A stretch of 64,000 nt of DNA, taken from NCBI RefSeq assembly GCF_037176765.1, contig NC_090026.1, forward strand, positions 127,180,252 through 127,244,251. The letters are read 5' to 3'. Each line of letters begins with the position of its first letter. Positions within the stretch are counted from its first letter, which is position 1. The notes beneath the pieces are model-generated. The model searched no databases, was not told the origin of the DNA, and saw only the letters and a list, made by a program, of their open reading frames with translations. Made by a program: the position numbers and the translations under genes. This document shows, one piece after another, positions 1-16,471 of the stretch. Source of the DNA: Anolis sagrei. Lineage: Eukaryota > Chordata > Lepidosauria > Squamata > Anolidae.

Positions 1-5625
<5,625 letters not shown>

Positions 5626-6235
5626 GGCTTGCGCACAAGAAACACACCTGTAATTCAGTAAGTGCCCAGTAGGTGTCAGTCAAGGACATTACTGACAGCT
5701 GGACAGGAAGTTGCTTAAATGTGTTTATTTTTAATGCGCTTAGTTGCTAGATTTCTGCTTGAAAGGCTGGACGTTTCCAGGCTTGAGTGGGAGCAGCCTG
5801 AGCCCACAGAGATCATCTTTCATGCGCAAAATACCTAGGACACAAAACTAAGCTATGGCTCCGTTCACACATATAAGGATGTAGACCAAGTGGTGCAAGA
5901 TCTATCAGATGGCTTGTTTGCCTTCACAAAGATCCAAACTGTTTCTGAACCTGTCTTGCTAAATGTTCCAGGGATAGATGGAAAGGGAATGCATTTCTGT
6001 TGGAGTTTGGAGGCAAGGGCCTTTTGCCTGAGCTCAAAAGTTTAGAAGAAACCATGGTTTCCAGCAATGTGACATCGTCAGCCATCCATGAAAGTAGAAA
6101 AACCACAAAGGAAAAAAATATCTGAGAATATTGCTCTACGAATCTTATAACTCCCCAGTATTTATTTATTGCATCAGAAGCAGAGGAGTTGCAATGTATT
6201 CGAAATACACAAAGTTAAAAAACTTGGCATTATAC
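5626..6235 (+). other. Probable ZBTB47 3' UTR, proximal unique part
   Basis: The sequence directly follows the stop codon and has no recognisable repeat. I see no AATAAA on the plus strand here. It is inferred to be transcribed as 3' UTR. The UTR may continue to about 9065 across later repeat insertions. Confidence 0.5.
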
Positions 6236-7378
6236 TAATTGTCCTTTGACCAGAAGCTGGCCATTTGGAGTGCCTCTGGTGTTGCTATGAGAAGGTCCTC
6301 CCTTGTGCATGTGGCAGGGCTCAGGTTGCATTGCAGCAGGTGGTCTGTGGTTTGCTCTTCTCCGCACTCGCATGTCATGGACTCCACTTTGTGGCCCCAT
6401 TTCTTAAGGTTGGCTCTGCATCTCGTGGGGCCAGAGTGCAGTCTGTTCAGCACCTTCCAAGTCACACAGTTTTCTGTGTGCCATGAGGTAGTCTCTCATT
6501 TGGTATCAGCAATGACTTGAGGTTCCTGGTTTTAGCCTGCCACTTTTGGACTCTTGCTTGCTGAGGTTTTCCTACAAGTATCTCTGTCGATCTTAGAAAG
6601 CTATTACTTGATTTAAGGCTTTGGTGTGCTGGCTGATACCCAAACAGGGGATGAGCTGGAGATGTCACTGCCTTGGTCCTTTCACTGTTGGCTGCTACTT
6701 CAATGGAACAATGGCGTCATAATTCAGGAAAGGAGATTCCACCTGAACAGGAGGAAGAACTTCCTGACTGTGGGAGCTCTTCAGCAGTGGAACTCTCTCT
6801 CTGTGTGCCCTGTAGTGTAGTGGAAGCTCCAGAAGCTGGCCACTTGGAGTGTGGCTGTAAGATGGTCCTCCATTGTGCATGTGGCAGGGCTCAGGTTGCA
6901 TTGCAGTAAGTGGTCTGTGGTTTGGTCTTCTCCACACTCGCATGTTGTGGACTCCACTTTGTGGCCCCATTTTTTAAGGTTGGCTCTGCACCTCGTGGTG
7001 TCAGAGCGCAGTCTGTTAGGCGCCTTCCAAGTCGCCCAGTCTTCTGTGTGCCCAGGGGGGAGTCTCTCATTTGGTATCAGCAATGACTTGAGGTTCCTGG
7101 TTTTTGCCTGCCATTTTTGCACTCATGCTTGCTGAAGTGTCCCTGTGAGTAGCTCTGTCGATCTTAGAAAGCTATTTCTTGATTTAAGGCTTTGGTGTAC
7201 TGGCTGATACCCAAACAGAGGATGGGCCAGAAGAGTCACTGCCTTGGTCCTTTCATTATTGGCTGCTACTTCCCAGTGGATGTCAGGTGGTGCAATACCA
7301 GCTAAAAAGTATAAATTCTCCAGTAGTGTGAGGCGTAGACATCCTGTAATAATGTGGCATGTCTCATTAAGAGCCACA
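6236..7378 (-). mobile_element. Two overlapping LINE 3' fragments with a CR1 piece between
   Basis: Minus-strand LINE sequence of the same family as 3172-5046 occurs twice. 6236-6701 and 6832-7378 both cover the [15 protein letters not shown] region and the preceding segment. Between them, 6702-6831 is a plus-strand CR1 3' piece (GAGGAAGAACTTCCTGACTG). The double coverage suggests two insertions or a local duplication. Confidence 0.7.
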
Positions 7379-8036
7379 TCCCTCTGTCAGCTCCAGCTCC
7401 CCATGTGGGGACATGAGAAAAGCCTCCCACAAGGATGGTAAAGCATTAAATCCGAGGAGAATGCAAATGAGCTCCCTCTGTCAGCTCCAGCTCCCCATGT
7501 GGGGACATGAGAAAAGCCTCCCACAAGGATGGTAAAGCATTAAATCCGAGGAGAATGCAAATGAGCTCCCTCTGTCAGCTCCAGCTCCCCATGTGGGGAC
7601 ATGAGAAAAGCCTCCCACAAGGGTGGTAAAGCATTAAATCCGAGGAGAATGCAGATGAGCTCCCTCTGTCAGCTCCAGCTCCCCATGTGGGGACATGAGA
7701 AAAACCTCCCACAAGGGTGGTAAAGCATTAAATCCGAGGAGAATGCAGATGAGCTCCCTCTGTCAGCTCCAGCTCCCCATGTGGGGACATGAGAAAAACC
7801 TCCCACAAGGGTGGTAAAGCATTAAACCCAAGGAGAATGCAGATGAGCTCCCTCTGTCAGCTCCATCTCCCCATGTGGGGACATGAGAAAAGCCTCCCAC
7901 AAGGATGGTAAAGCATTAAATCCGAGGAGAATGCAAATGAGCTCCCTCTGTCAGCTCCAGCTCCCCATGTGGGGACATGAGAAAAGCCTCCCACAAGGAT
8001 GGTAAAGCATCAAAACATCCGGCCGTCCCCTGGGCA
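7379..8036. repeat. 94-bp minisatellite, seven copies
   Basis: The motif TCCCTCTGTCAGCTCCA starts at 7379, 7473, 7567, 7661, 7755, 7849 and 7943, an exact 94-base period with a few substitutions per unit. The unit corresponds to the body of a tRNA-derived SINE (compare 10586-10761 and 35072-35321). The array runs out at 8037-8112 into that SINE's 3' end (AAGCGACTTGCAGTTTCTCA). It may lie within the ZBTB47 3' UTR. Confidence 0.92.
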
Positions 8037-8112
8037 ACGTCCTTCCAGACAGCCAATTCTCTCACACCAGAAGCGACTTGCAGTTTCTCAAGTCGCTCCT
8101 GACACAAACAAG

Positions 8113-9065
8113 AAAATCCAAGAACGTCGACCTCTACTGTTAGAACTTGGAACTACAGCCATTCCCTTTCCATGCTCTGTAAACAAAGAACGCAGCTTTC
8201 CAAGCTTGGAAACATTATGCAAAGACATAAACCACCGATACTTGGTCTACACCCTTCCTACATCCCATTATAGAGATATTCAACGTTAGCGAGTTGATGC
8301 ACTAAGACAAACTCCTCTAGAAATGGACCTTTCCTAGGAAGGTTGCCATCTGTCAGCTGCTTCGGAGCCGGCTTGACGAAAGAAATCTTGCTCTTCTTTC
8401 AAAATCGACTTATTGTTTTACCCTTTTTTTGCACTTTATTAATCCATTAGGCTAGCTCTTTTCTCCGTAGGGCACTTGCACGTTATTCCAGACTCTCTTG
8501 CGAGCAAAACGAGACTTCGGGGCACCGTCGTTTCACCGCCATTGGGCTCGTTTTCACCCCGCTTCCGACACGGAGGGGACTCTGTCCCGTGCGTTCCTTA
8601 TTTTGTATTGTGTGTATTTGTGTGTGAAATACAGCAGGGCTGGCCCCTGGAACAAGAGCCATAACACACGAGCGGACGAGGAAGACACCATGACAAGGTT
8701 GTGGCTCAATGGAAAACGTCAAGGCAGTGCAATAGCCGCAAAGAAGCGGGACGTTGGGACAAACGGCACAGTATCGAACCCTTTGGAAAGAAGTATTGAC
8801 TTACCGAAGCGTGACTTTTGCAAGAACAGTGGTCAACACAAGTAGACTTTCCTCTCCCAAGACTTTGGTATCAGAAGGAAGATGTTCTGAGTAAGGAAAG
8901 CAACGTTACTTCGCATCCAAACTGATTCATTGAATGCTCGTCTTCGGATCTGACTGCGGCATTCGGCATCTCTTGCCGAGAAGCGAAAGAACTGGCTTGT
9001 ATCGGTGGTTCTCCTTTAGCGCGAAAAAAGAAAATGTATCTATAATAAAAGCACTTTATTCTGTA
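8113..9065 (+). other. Repeat-free stretch, possible distal ZBTB47 3' UTR with poly(A) signal
   Basis: The stretch has a higher CpG content than its flanks and shows no recognised repeat. It ends with AATAAA at 9044-9049 followed by GCACTTTATTCTGTACAG. Being on the ZBTB47 strand and followed by intergenic repeats, it is a plausible end of that transcript. No coding frame here looks convincing. Confidence 0.4.
9044..9049 (+). terminator. Candidate poly(A) signal AATAAA
   Basis: A canonical hexamer lies about 3.4 kb downstream of the ZBTB47 stop, at the end of a unique stretch. Assignment to ZBTB47 is inferred from strand and position. Confidence 0.4.
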
Positions 9066-9154
9066 CAGAACGGGCGGGATTTGGGATATAGAGATAGGAA
9101 GGGATGGATTGAGATCCAAATACTTTCTTTTTTACTTAAAGAAGCAGCTTGAGA

Positions 9155-9960
9155 GATGGGTTGCTGTGAATTTTCTGAGCTGTGCGGCCGTGTTCCAGAA
9201 GCATTCTCTCCTGACGTTTCACCCACATCTATGGCAGGCATCCTCAGAGGTTTTGAGGTCTATTGGAAACTAAGCAAGGGAGGTTTATATTAGTCATGGG
9301 CCTAAAATTTGTCCCATTCGTTTGATTCGTGTTTCCGTTTCGTTCCGTCCATTTGGATGGCACGAAACGGAAACGCCCTTCCCAGAACGAAAATGCAACC
9401 GAAACGAAAGACAGGCGGGAGCGGGTACCGGCTCCAAGCCTGTTTTCCGGATCAATTGCTTGGGGACTGGCAGGGCTTGCAGCCAAGCACCAATTAAGGA
9501 GCACTCGTTACTTGACGGTCAGCTGGAGACCCTGCCAGGCCCCCATAGGACCGGGCGCTTTGGGCAGACGGGTGAAGTCCCCCAACCCGCCCCCCAAAAT
9601 GGGTCGAAAGAAAACTGATCTTTTAGCCCCAAAAACAAAAAGCAACTATCTGACCTCCCAATTTCGGGAGGCTTAGATGAAAACGGATCAGGACTCCCCT
9701 CCGAAAGCCGGGACATCAAACGGATCAAGGTAAGTCCCGAATGCACATGACTAATTTATATATCTGTGGAAGGTCCAGGGTGGGAGAAAGAACTCTTGCC
9801 TGTTGGAGGCAAGTGTGAGGTTTGCAATGAATCACCTTAATTAGCATTGCAAAGCCTTGCAGTTTCAAAGTCTGGCTGATTCCTGCCTGGGGAATCCTTT
9901 GTTGCTTCAGAGATGTTTCGGAAGATAGGTTGCGGCTTTTTAACACTCCCCTGTATAACT
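9155..9960 (-). mobile_element. Penelope-like element end, interrupted by a hAT MITE
   Basis: On the minus strand the segment carries the CTGAGGATGCCTGCCATAGA and GAAACGTCAGGAGAGAATGC sequence typical of the terminal region seen at 15118, 38857 and 59484. It is a more diverged subfamily. The copy is split between 9290 and 9754 by a separate insertion. Confidence 0.55.
9291..9753. mobile_element. Non-autonomous hAT-like element nested in a Penelope-like end
   Basis: The ends TAGTCATGGGC and GCACATGACTA are inverted. Flanking octamers GTTTATAT (9283-9290) and ATTTATAT (9754-9761) match at 7 of 8. Removing the insert restores the GTTTATATATCTGTGG junction seen in sister Penelope-like copies. 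The interior is GC-richer, with a hairpin around CGTTTCCGTTTCG and CGAAACGGAAACG. Confidence 0.7.
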
Positions 9961-10422
9961 GCCATGTGTTTTTTTAATTGATGAAAGAAATAGGACATCG
10001 CCATAAACGATCGGGACCGGCTCCTTTTGTATTCCCCTCGAAGCAAAGCGAGACAGTTGTTCCAACGTGGTTTTGCAATCTGGTTTCCAACCACAACAAG
10101 TAATAGGACTTTTGTGGTGGAGAAAGTGCTACTCTTAATGTCCCTGAACCTCCAACATCATATTTTCCCCACAAAAATGTCCCCCCCAAAACAGCTTGAA
10201 AACATGGCTGTTTTGCTCCCCCCAAACCCCCTAAAAATTCAAAGTATGCAAAGATAATTTACTCTTTTGCCCCATTGACTGGAAACACAACTAGGGAATA
10301 TTATTTCCAAAACCCAAAGGTGGTGAAAAATACCTCCCCATTCCTGCATTTTTTGGAAAAGAGAAGATACTTGCTTGATTTGTTTGGTCCATCCTTTTTC
10401 CGCTGTCGAATGAATGCATTTT
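9961..10422. other. Intergenic stretch, nothing recognised
   Basis: No gene, RNA or known repeat was seen. The next segment, about 10423-10580, resembles part of the palindromic MITE family whose ends read GTGCATCTACACTGTAGAAT. Confidence 0.5.
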
Positions 10423-10585
10423 GTCACCACTTGACCTGCCATGGCTCAATACTACGCCGCCCTGGGAGTTGTACTTTGACAAGGGCTCCTCTTGCCTCCT
10501 CTGCCCCAGAGTGTTGGTGCCTCCCCAAACAACAAATCCCAGGATTTCACAGTATTCAACCAAGGCAGTGTCATACTGGAGCTCC

Positions 10586-10761
10586 AGGTGGCACAATTGG
10601 TCAAACCCTTGTGCCGGCAGGTCTGAAGACCGTCAGGACTGAGGTTCGAATCTGGGGAGAGTGTGGGTGAGGTCCCTCTGTCAGCTCTAGCTCCCCATGC
10701 GAGGATAGGAGATAAGCCCGCCACAAGGATAATAACACATCAAAACATCTGTGCGTTCCCT
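10586..10761 (+). mobile_element. tRNA-derived SINE, 5' and body
   Basis: It has an A-box-like GGTGGCACAATTGGTCAAAC and a B-box-like GGTTCGAATC, then the CTCCCTCTGTCAGCTC-type body. Its 3' part is replaced by the 47-bp array that follows. The opposite-strand copy at 35072-35321 is more complete. Confidence 0.75.
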
Positions 10762-11390
10762 GAGCAACCTCCTTGCAGACAGTCAACCAGAAGCGATTTG
10801 CAGTTTCTGGGCAACCTCCTTGTAGACAGTCAACCAGAAGTGACTTGCAGTTTTTGGGCAATGTCCTTGCAGACAGTCAACCAGAAGTGACTTGCAGTTT
10901 CTGGGCAATGTCCTTGCAGACAGTCAACCAGAAGTGACTTGCAGTTTCTGGGCAATGTCCTTGCAGACAGTCAACCAGAAGTGACTTGCAGTTTCTGGGC
11001 AACCTCCTTGCAGACAGTCAACCAGAAGTGACTTGCAGTTTTTGGGCAATGTTCTTGCAGACAGTCAACCAGAAGTGACTTGCAGTTTCTGGGCAATGTC
11101 CTTGCAGACAGTCAACCAGAAGCGACTTGCAGTTTCTGGGCAACGTCCTTGTAGACATTCAACCAGAAGCGACTTGCAGTTTCTGGGCAACGTCCTTGCA
11201 GACAGTCAACCAGAAGCGACTTGCAGTTTCTGGGCAACGTCCTTGCAGACAGTCAACCAGAAGCGACTTGCAGTTTCTGGGCAACGTCCTTGTAGACAGT
11301 CAACCAGAACCATCTTGCAGTTTCTGGGCAATGTCCTTGCAGACGGTCAACTAGAAGTGACTTGCAGTTTCTCAAGTCGCTCCTGACACA
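10762..11390. repeat. 47-bp minisatellite, thirteen copies
   Basis: The motif AGTCAACCAGAAG recurs at 10781, 10828, 10875 and so on to 11345, with a strict 47-base period and low divergence. The unit is the 3' part of the SINE that precedes it (AAGCGACTTGCAGTTT plus GGGCAACGTCCTTGCAGAC). The array ends in the SINE's own terminus, CTCAAGTCGCTCCTGACAC. Open frames through it are incidental. Confidence 0.92.
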
Positions 11391-11423
11391 GAATAAAAAG
11401 GGTCAAACTGCATTCATTCTACA

Positions 11424-11675
11424 GTATAGGTCAGGCCTGGGCAAACTTGGGCCCTCCATATGTTTTGGACTTCAACTCCCATGATTCCTTGTGCTGACAG
11501 GACTGAGGTTTGAATCCAGGAAGAGTGTGGATGAGCTCCCCCTGTTAGCCCCAGCTCCCCATGTGGGGACATGAGAGAAGCTTCCCATAAGGATGGTAAA
11601 ACATCAAAACATCTGGGCAGTGTTTTGAAGTCCAAAACACCTGGAGGGCCAAAGTTTGCCCAGGCCTGGTCTAGG
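11424..11675. mobile_element. Foldback MITE interrupted by a SINE piece
   Basis: Inverted arms begin CAGGCCTGGGCAAACTTGGG and end TTTGCCCAGGCCTGG. Between them, 11500-11620 is a SINE-body fragment (CCCCATGTGGGGACATGAGA). A half copy of the same MITE lies at 11805-11855. Confidence 0.6.
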
Positions 11676-12424
11676 TCCTTGCTGCAAATTAAGTCCAGAA
11701 TAATCTTCGTTAACTTGGCAAGGCTGAACGTTTGCCGTTCTCAGTAGGCTGAGGCAAAAGCAAGCTTCTGCAACTTGTGTGTTCACCCTTAGGTTAGGAA
11801 TTGTGGGAGTTGGAAGTCCAAAACACCTGGAGGGCCCAAGTTTGCCCATGCCTGCCTTAGGGTCACCATATTAATAATAATAAGTCACAAAGCCATAGCA
11901 AACCACACTTAATGGGCATGCATGTCACTCCTATAGATGTTCAATGGGGAGGGAAAACATCTTTTTTTAACACCCCAAAACTGTGAAACTTCTTCACTAA
12001 AGAATCTCAAAATGCAAAATAAAGGCATTGAAATTCCATCCTCTCACCCAAGGGAGACAAAGGTTTTCCAAAACGTCTCACTCTTGCATGCACAGACGAA
12101 ATAAGATGACGATCGGCATCCCTCTTGCTCAGTGAGATATTGCAAACTTTTCTCAGAAATGGTGCTTTGCTTTCTTTTTCTTTTTGAAAAATTAAAGTTG
12201 GTTTAAATAACTTCACACCCATTTGCGTGCTTGATTCCCAATCGTGTTTGCATTCGTTTGCATAGACCCTGCTTTGTTTGACTCTTCATGGGACCATCTC
12301 ATTAGAAAACCCAGGGCTGTGTTATTGTATTGCTCAATGGAACCACATCTGTGCCGGTGTTGGAGATGTTCCCAGACTTTCCCTGATATTTCCTGTTCCA
12401 CATCAGGTACAAATTGCACTAAAT

Positions 12425-13872
12425 CAGTGTTTCTCAACCTGAGGGTCAGGACCCCTGAAGAGGTCGCCAAAGACCATCAGAAAACACATTGTTTTCTGTT
12501 GCTCATAGGTGTTCTGTGTGGGAGGTTTGGCCCAATTCTATCATTGGTGGGGTTCAGAATGCTCTCTGATTGTATGTGAACTATAAATCCCAGCAACTGC
12601 AACTCCCAAATGTCAAGATCTACAGTATTTCCCCAACTCCACCAGTTTTCACATTTGGGCATAGTGAGCATTCATGCCAATTTTGGCCCAGATCCATCTT
12701 TGTTTGAGTTCACAGTGCTCTCTGGATGTAGGTGAACTACAACTCCCAAATTTAGGGTCAATGCCCACCAGACCCTTCCAGTATTTGTGGCAATTTCGGT
12801 CCAGATCCATCTTAGTTTGAGTCCACAGTGCTCTCTGGATGTGAACTATAAATCCCAGCAACTACAACTCCCAAATGTCAAGATCTATTTTCCCCAACTC
12901 CATCAGCTTTCACATTTGGGCATACTGAGGATGTATGCCCAAATGTGGATGTAGGTGAACTACAACTCCCAAATTCAGGGTCAATGCCCACCAGACCCTT
13001 CCAGTATTTGTGGCAATTTCGGTCCAGATCCATCTTTGTTTGAGTCCACAGTGCTTTCTGGATGTAGGTGAACTACAACTCCCAAATTCAGGGTCAATGC
13101 CCACCAAACCCTTCCAGTATTTGTGGCAATTTCGGTCCACATCCATCTTTGTTTGAGTCCACAGTGCTTTCTGGATGTAGGTGAACTATAGCTCCCAAAT
13201 TCAGGGTCAATGCCCATCAGACCATTCCCGTATTTGTGCCAATTTTGATCCAGATCCATCTTTGTTTGAGTCCACAGTGCTTTGTGGATGTAGGTGAACT
13301 ACAACTCCCAAATTCAGGGTCAATGCCCACCAGACCCTTCCAGTATTCGTGCCAATTTTGGTCCAGATCCATCATTGTTTGAGTCCACAGTGCTCTCTGA
13401 ATGTAGGTGAACTACAACTCCCAAACTTAAGGTCAATGCCCACCACACCCTTCCAGTATTTTCTGTTGGTCATGGAAGTTCTGTGTGCCAAGTTTGGTTC
13501 CATTGCATCGTTGGTGGAGTTCAGAATGCTCTTTGATTGTAGGTGAACTATAAATCCCAGCAACTACAACTCCCAAATGTCAAGCCTACTTTTCCCAAAC
13601 TTCACCACTGTTCATATTTGGGAATATTGAGTATCTATGCCATGTTTGGTCCAGATCCATCATTGTTTGAGTCCACAGTGCTCGCTGGATGTAGGTGAAC
13701 TACAACTCCCACACTCAAGGTCAATGCCCACCAAACCCTTCCAGTATTTTCTGTTGCTCATAGGAGTTCTGTGTGCCAAGTTTGTTTCAATTCCATTGTT
13801 GGTGGAGTTCAGAATGTTCTTTGATTGGAGGTGTACTATAAATCCCAGCAACTACACTTCCCAAATGTCAAG
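12425..13872. mobile_element. hAT-N element with internally reiterated modules
   Basis: It starts with the hAT end CAGTGTTTCTCAACCTGAGG. The interior repeats a module of roughly 100-150 bases many times (GAGTCCACAGTGCT, TGGATGTAGGTGAACTACAA, CAATGCCCACCAGACCC), several copies being nearly the same. The normal copies at 4218 and 61929 are about 740-750 bp, so this one is nearly doubled. The right terminus is missing, and the sequence changes to a Penelope-like fragment at about 13873. Confidence 0.65.
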
Positions 13873-14105
13873 CGTACTTCTCTGGGAGTCTGCAGTGCCT
13901 TTCATGTTCCTTGATTCGTGTTTGGTGGTCCCTTTGTAGACTTGTCCACAGCTGCATGGTATACGGTAGACTCCTGCAGAAGCGAGAGGATCCCTCTTGT
14001 CCTTTGCTGAACGTAGCATTTGTTGGATTTTCCTGGTGGGTCTGTAGATAGTTTGTATGTTGTCTTTCCTCACAACATACAAACATGTTGAATGTATGTT
14101 TCACT
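13873..14105 (-). mobile_element. Penelope-like element, GIY-YIG endonuclease fragment
   Basis: The minus strand encodes GVYRIPCSCGQVYKGTT followed by a KEHERHC-like segment. This is the spaced Cys and VY signature of the GIY-YIG domain in Penelope-like retroelements. It is a short remnant. Confidence 0.65.
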
Positions 14106-14417
14106 TCTTATTGTCATACGGTTTTTATAAGCAGACTCAGCTGCACATTATTCACCTACTACTGAGCAGCCTACCTGGTTGATCAGCCCAATTCAATATA
14201 AAATTTTTACTAGGCGACAATTTTCCCCAGGTGACTTTAGCTGTTGCCAAGTTTCTCTCTAATGCAACTTCCTGTATTAGACTCAGGTTGAAACTTGCCT
14301 TGTGTACATTTGCAGTGTTTTACCCTTGTTCATATGCATTTAGCATTGCGCTCATGGTCTTGTTTATGAATCTGTTCTGCACTTAACAAATTGGGTCTTT
14401 GGACGATAATAAAGACT
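14106..14417. other. Unassigned repeat-like stretch
   Basis: No gene is seen. It ends in AATAAAGACTGATTGATGA, like the tail of a retroposed sequence, but I cannot name a family. Confidence 0.3.
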
Positions 14418-14816
14418 GATTGATGAAGGAGCTGGGCATGTTTAGCCTGAAGAAGAGAAGGCTGAGAGGAGATATGATAGCCATGTATAAATATGTGAGA
14501 GGAAGCCACAGGGAGGAGGAGGGAGCAAACTTGTTTTCTGCTTCCCTTTAGACGAGGACACTGAACAATGGCTTCAAACTACAAGAAAGGAGATTCCATG
14601 AGGAAGAACTTCCTGACTGTGAGAGCCGTTCAGCAGTGGAACTCTCTGCCCCAGAGTGTGGTGGAGGCTCCTTATTTGGAAGCTTTTAAACAGAGGCTGG
14701 ATGGCCATCTGTCAGGGGTGATTTGAATGCAATATTCCTGCTTCTTGGCAGAATGGGGTTGGACTGGATGGCCCATGAGGTCTCTTCCAACTCTTTGATT
14801 CAATGATTCTATGATT
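14418..14816 (+). mobile_element. CR1 LINE 3' end fragment
   Basis: It runs from the [15 protein letters not shown] coding segment through the 3' UTR to the TTCTATGATT tail. Frames are broken. Confidence 0.85.
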
Positions 14817-14829
14817 GCTACTTAGATAT

Positions 14830-15060
14830 ACAGCAGTGGTTCCCAACCTGTGGTCCGTGGACCACCAGTGGTCTGCAAGAACTAAAATATGGCCCACGGC
14901 CTCACCGTTGCAATGAGAGTGACTGGTACCAAGGCTTACTAAATATGGTTTGCTGTGGGCAAACAGATGGCAACTACTGCATGGCATATGTTCTGTATCA
15001 GAAACTAGAGCTGATGTAGTCTATCCAATGCAATTTTCTGAACCAGCACTCCAGATAACC
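14830..15060. mobile_element. Possible hAT element piece
   Basis: The left end reads CAGTGGTTCCCAACCTGTGG followed by TCCGTGGACC, a common hAT-type terminus. I could not find the right end. Confidence 0.35.
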
Positions 15061-15117
15061 AAACCGAATCTAAAGTTCTCATCCTTTCTTATTACATTAG
15101 CAAGTAATTCTATCACT

Positions 15118-15655
15118 GGGTTGTTGTAGGTTTTTCCGGGCTATATGGCCATGTTCTAGAGGCATTTTCTCCTGACGTTTCGCCTGCATCTATGGCAAGC
15201 ATCCTCAGAGGTAGTGAGGTCTGTTGGAAGTAGGAAAATGAGTTTCTATATCTGTGGAAAGACCAGGGTGGGACAAAGGACTCTTGTCTGCTGGAGCTAG
15301 GTGTGAATGTTTCAACTGACCACCTTGATTAGCATTTAATGGCTTAGAAGTGCCTGGGGGAATCTTTTGTTGAGAGGTGATTAGATGTCACTGATTGTTT
15401 TCCCTCTGCTGTTTTGCTGTTTTAATTTTAGAATTTTTTTTAATACTGGTAGCCAGATTTTGTTCATTTTCGTGGTTTCTCACACCACCATGTCAGACTA
15501 CACAGAGAAGCCATTGAAATCCACAAGCAATTTCAACAGAAAGGAGGAAACCATGAAAATGAACAAAATCTGACTACCAGTATTAAACTCAAAATTTACA
15601 ACAGCAAAACAACAGAGAGTAAACAATCAGGCACATCAAATCACCTCTCAGGCTA
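15118..15655. mobile_element. Penelope-like end pair, head-to-head inverted
   Basis: The left part (15118-15480) is minus-oriented, with GTTGTAGGTTTTTCCGGGCT through to CAGATTTTGTTCATTTTCGT. The right part (15482-15655) is plus-oriented and encodes HREAIEIHKQFQQKGGN, the end of a Penelope-like ORF. The arms overlap around the CTACCAGTATTAAACTCAAA region. It is similar in plan to 38857-39566. Confidence 0.6.
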
Positions 15656-15689
15656 AATGCCTGCCCACAGGGGTGTTGGCTCTTCCCTA

Positions 15690-15992
15690 TGGTAAAGGGA
15701 AAGGGAAAGGTTTTACCTCGACATTAAGTCTAGTCGTGTCTGACTTGGGGTTGCTGCATCTATGGCAAGCGTTGTCCATAGACACCTCCAAGGTCATGTG
15801 GCTGGCATGACTGCATGGAGCACCATGCTAAAGTGGTACCTATTGATCTACACACATTTGCATGTTTTCAAACTGCTAGGTTGGCAGAAGCTGGGGCTTA
15901 CAACAGGAGCTCATCCCATCTCGTGGATTCGAACCACTGACTGCAAGTTCTGCAGCTTAGCGGTTTAACCTGCTGCACCACCACGGTCCCCT
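15690..15992 (-). mobile_element. tRNA-derived SINE (Sauria-like), reversed
   Basis: Read on the minus strand it begins with a GGTGGTGCAGCAGGTTAAAC A-box-like head. The body holds AACCTAGCAGTTTGAAAACA and GTCATGCCAGCCACATGACC, and the tail is AGTCAGACACGACTAGAC. The family name is from memory. Confidence 0.75.
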
Positions 15993-16359
15993 TTCCCTAT
16001 GGTATTCAAAGCTAAAAGAATGTATTTGGATGGCATTACACTTAAAAAGTGTACTTGTTCCGACTTACATACAAATTCATCTTAAGAACAAACCTAAATA
16101 ATCTATCCTGTGCATAACTTGGGAATTGCCTGTACTTTTAAAATTTTCCTTTTTTGAATCCCATTTCTCTCTCCCTCTCGATTCGATCTTCAATCTCAGT
16201 CAATAGACAGGAAACACCAAAGGTTGTATCGTTTTCTGGTTTTATCTAACAAAAGAAATGGCAATGCACCATGAAATGTTTGAACGCAGACATACAAAAG
16301 TAAGTGAAGGGGAGTTTTTTGGGGGAGAAGTGGAGCAGAAGACAGATGTCCCGACAGGA

Positions 16360-16471
16360 TCACATCTTGGTTAGTCTCAAAACATTGAGGCGCACTGGGA
16401 GAAACGTAGCGCCCGATGCAAACTGGATCTCTCGGAGCACGCCTTCCCACTTCTTCCCTTCCTCGTCGTAC
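16360..16471 (-). CDS. KLHL40: KLHL40 exon 6, C-terminus
   Basis: The acceptor TGCTTGCAG is followed by [15 protein letters not shown] and the conserved end [14 protein letters not shown], then TGA at 16362-16360. I found no clear poly(A) hexamer on this strand between 16359 and 15993. Confidence 0.94.

Noticed and set aside
7379-8036. Regularly spaced repeats resembling a CRISPR array
   Set aside because: Units are contiguous 94-base repeats without unique spacers, in a vertebrate genome, and derive from a SINE.
10275-10670. 131-codon plus-strand frame
   Set aside because: It crosses unique intergenic sequence, a MITE piece and a SINE head; no exon signals or homology.
10586-10680. tRNA gene
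   Set aside because: A- and B-box-like motifs are present, but no cloverleaf could be drawn and the sequence continues as a SINE.
10762-11390. Open frames of 75-117 codons through the 47-bp array
   Set aside because: They are frame-neutral translations of a minisatellite with no start context or homology.
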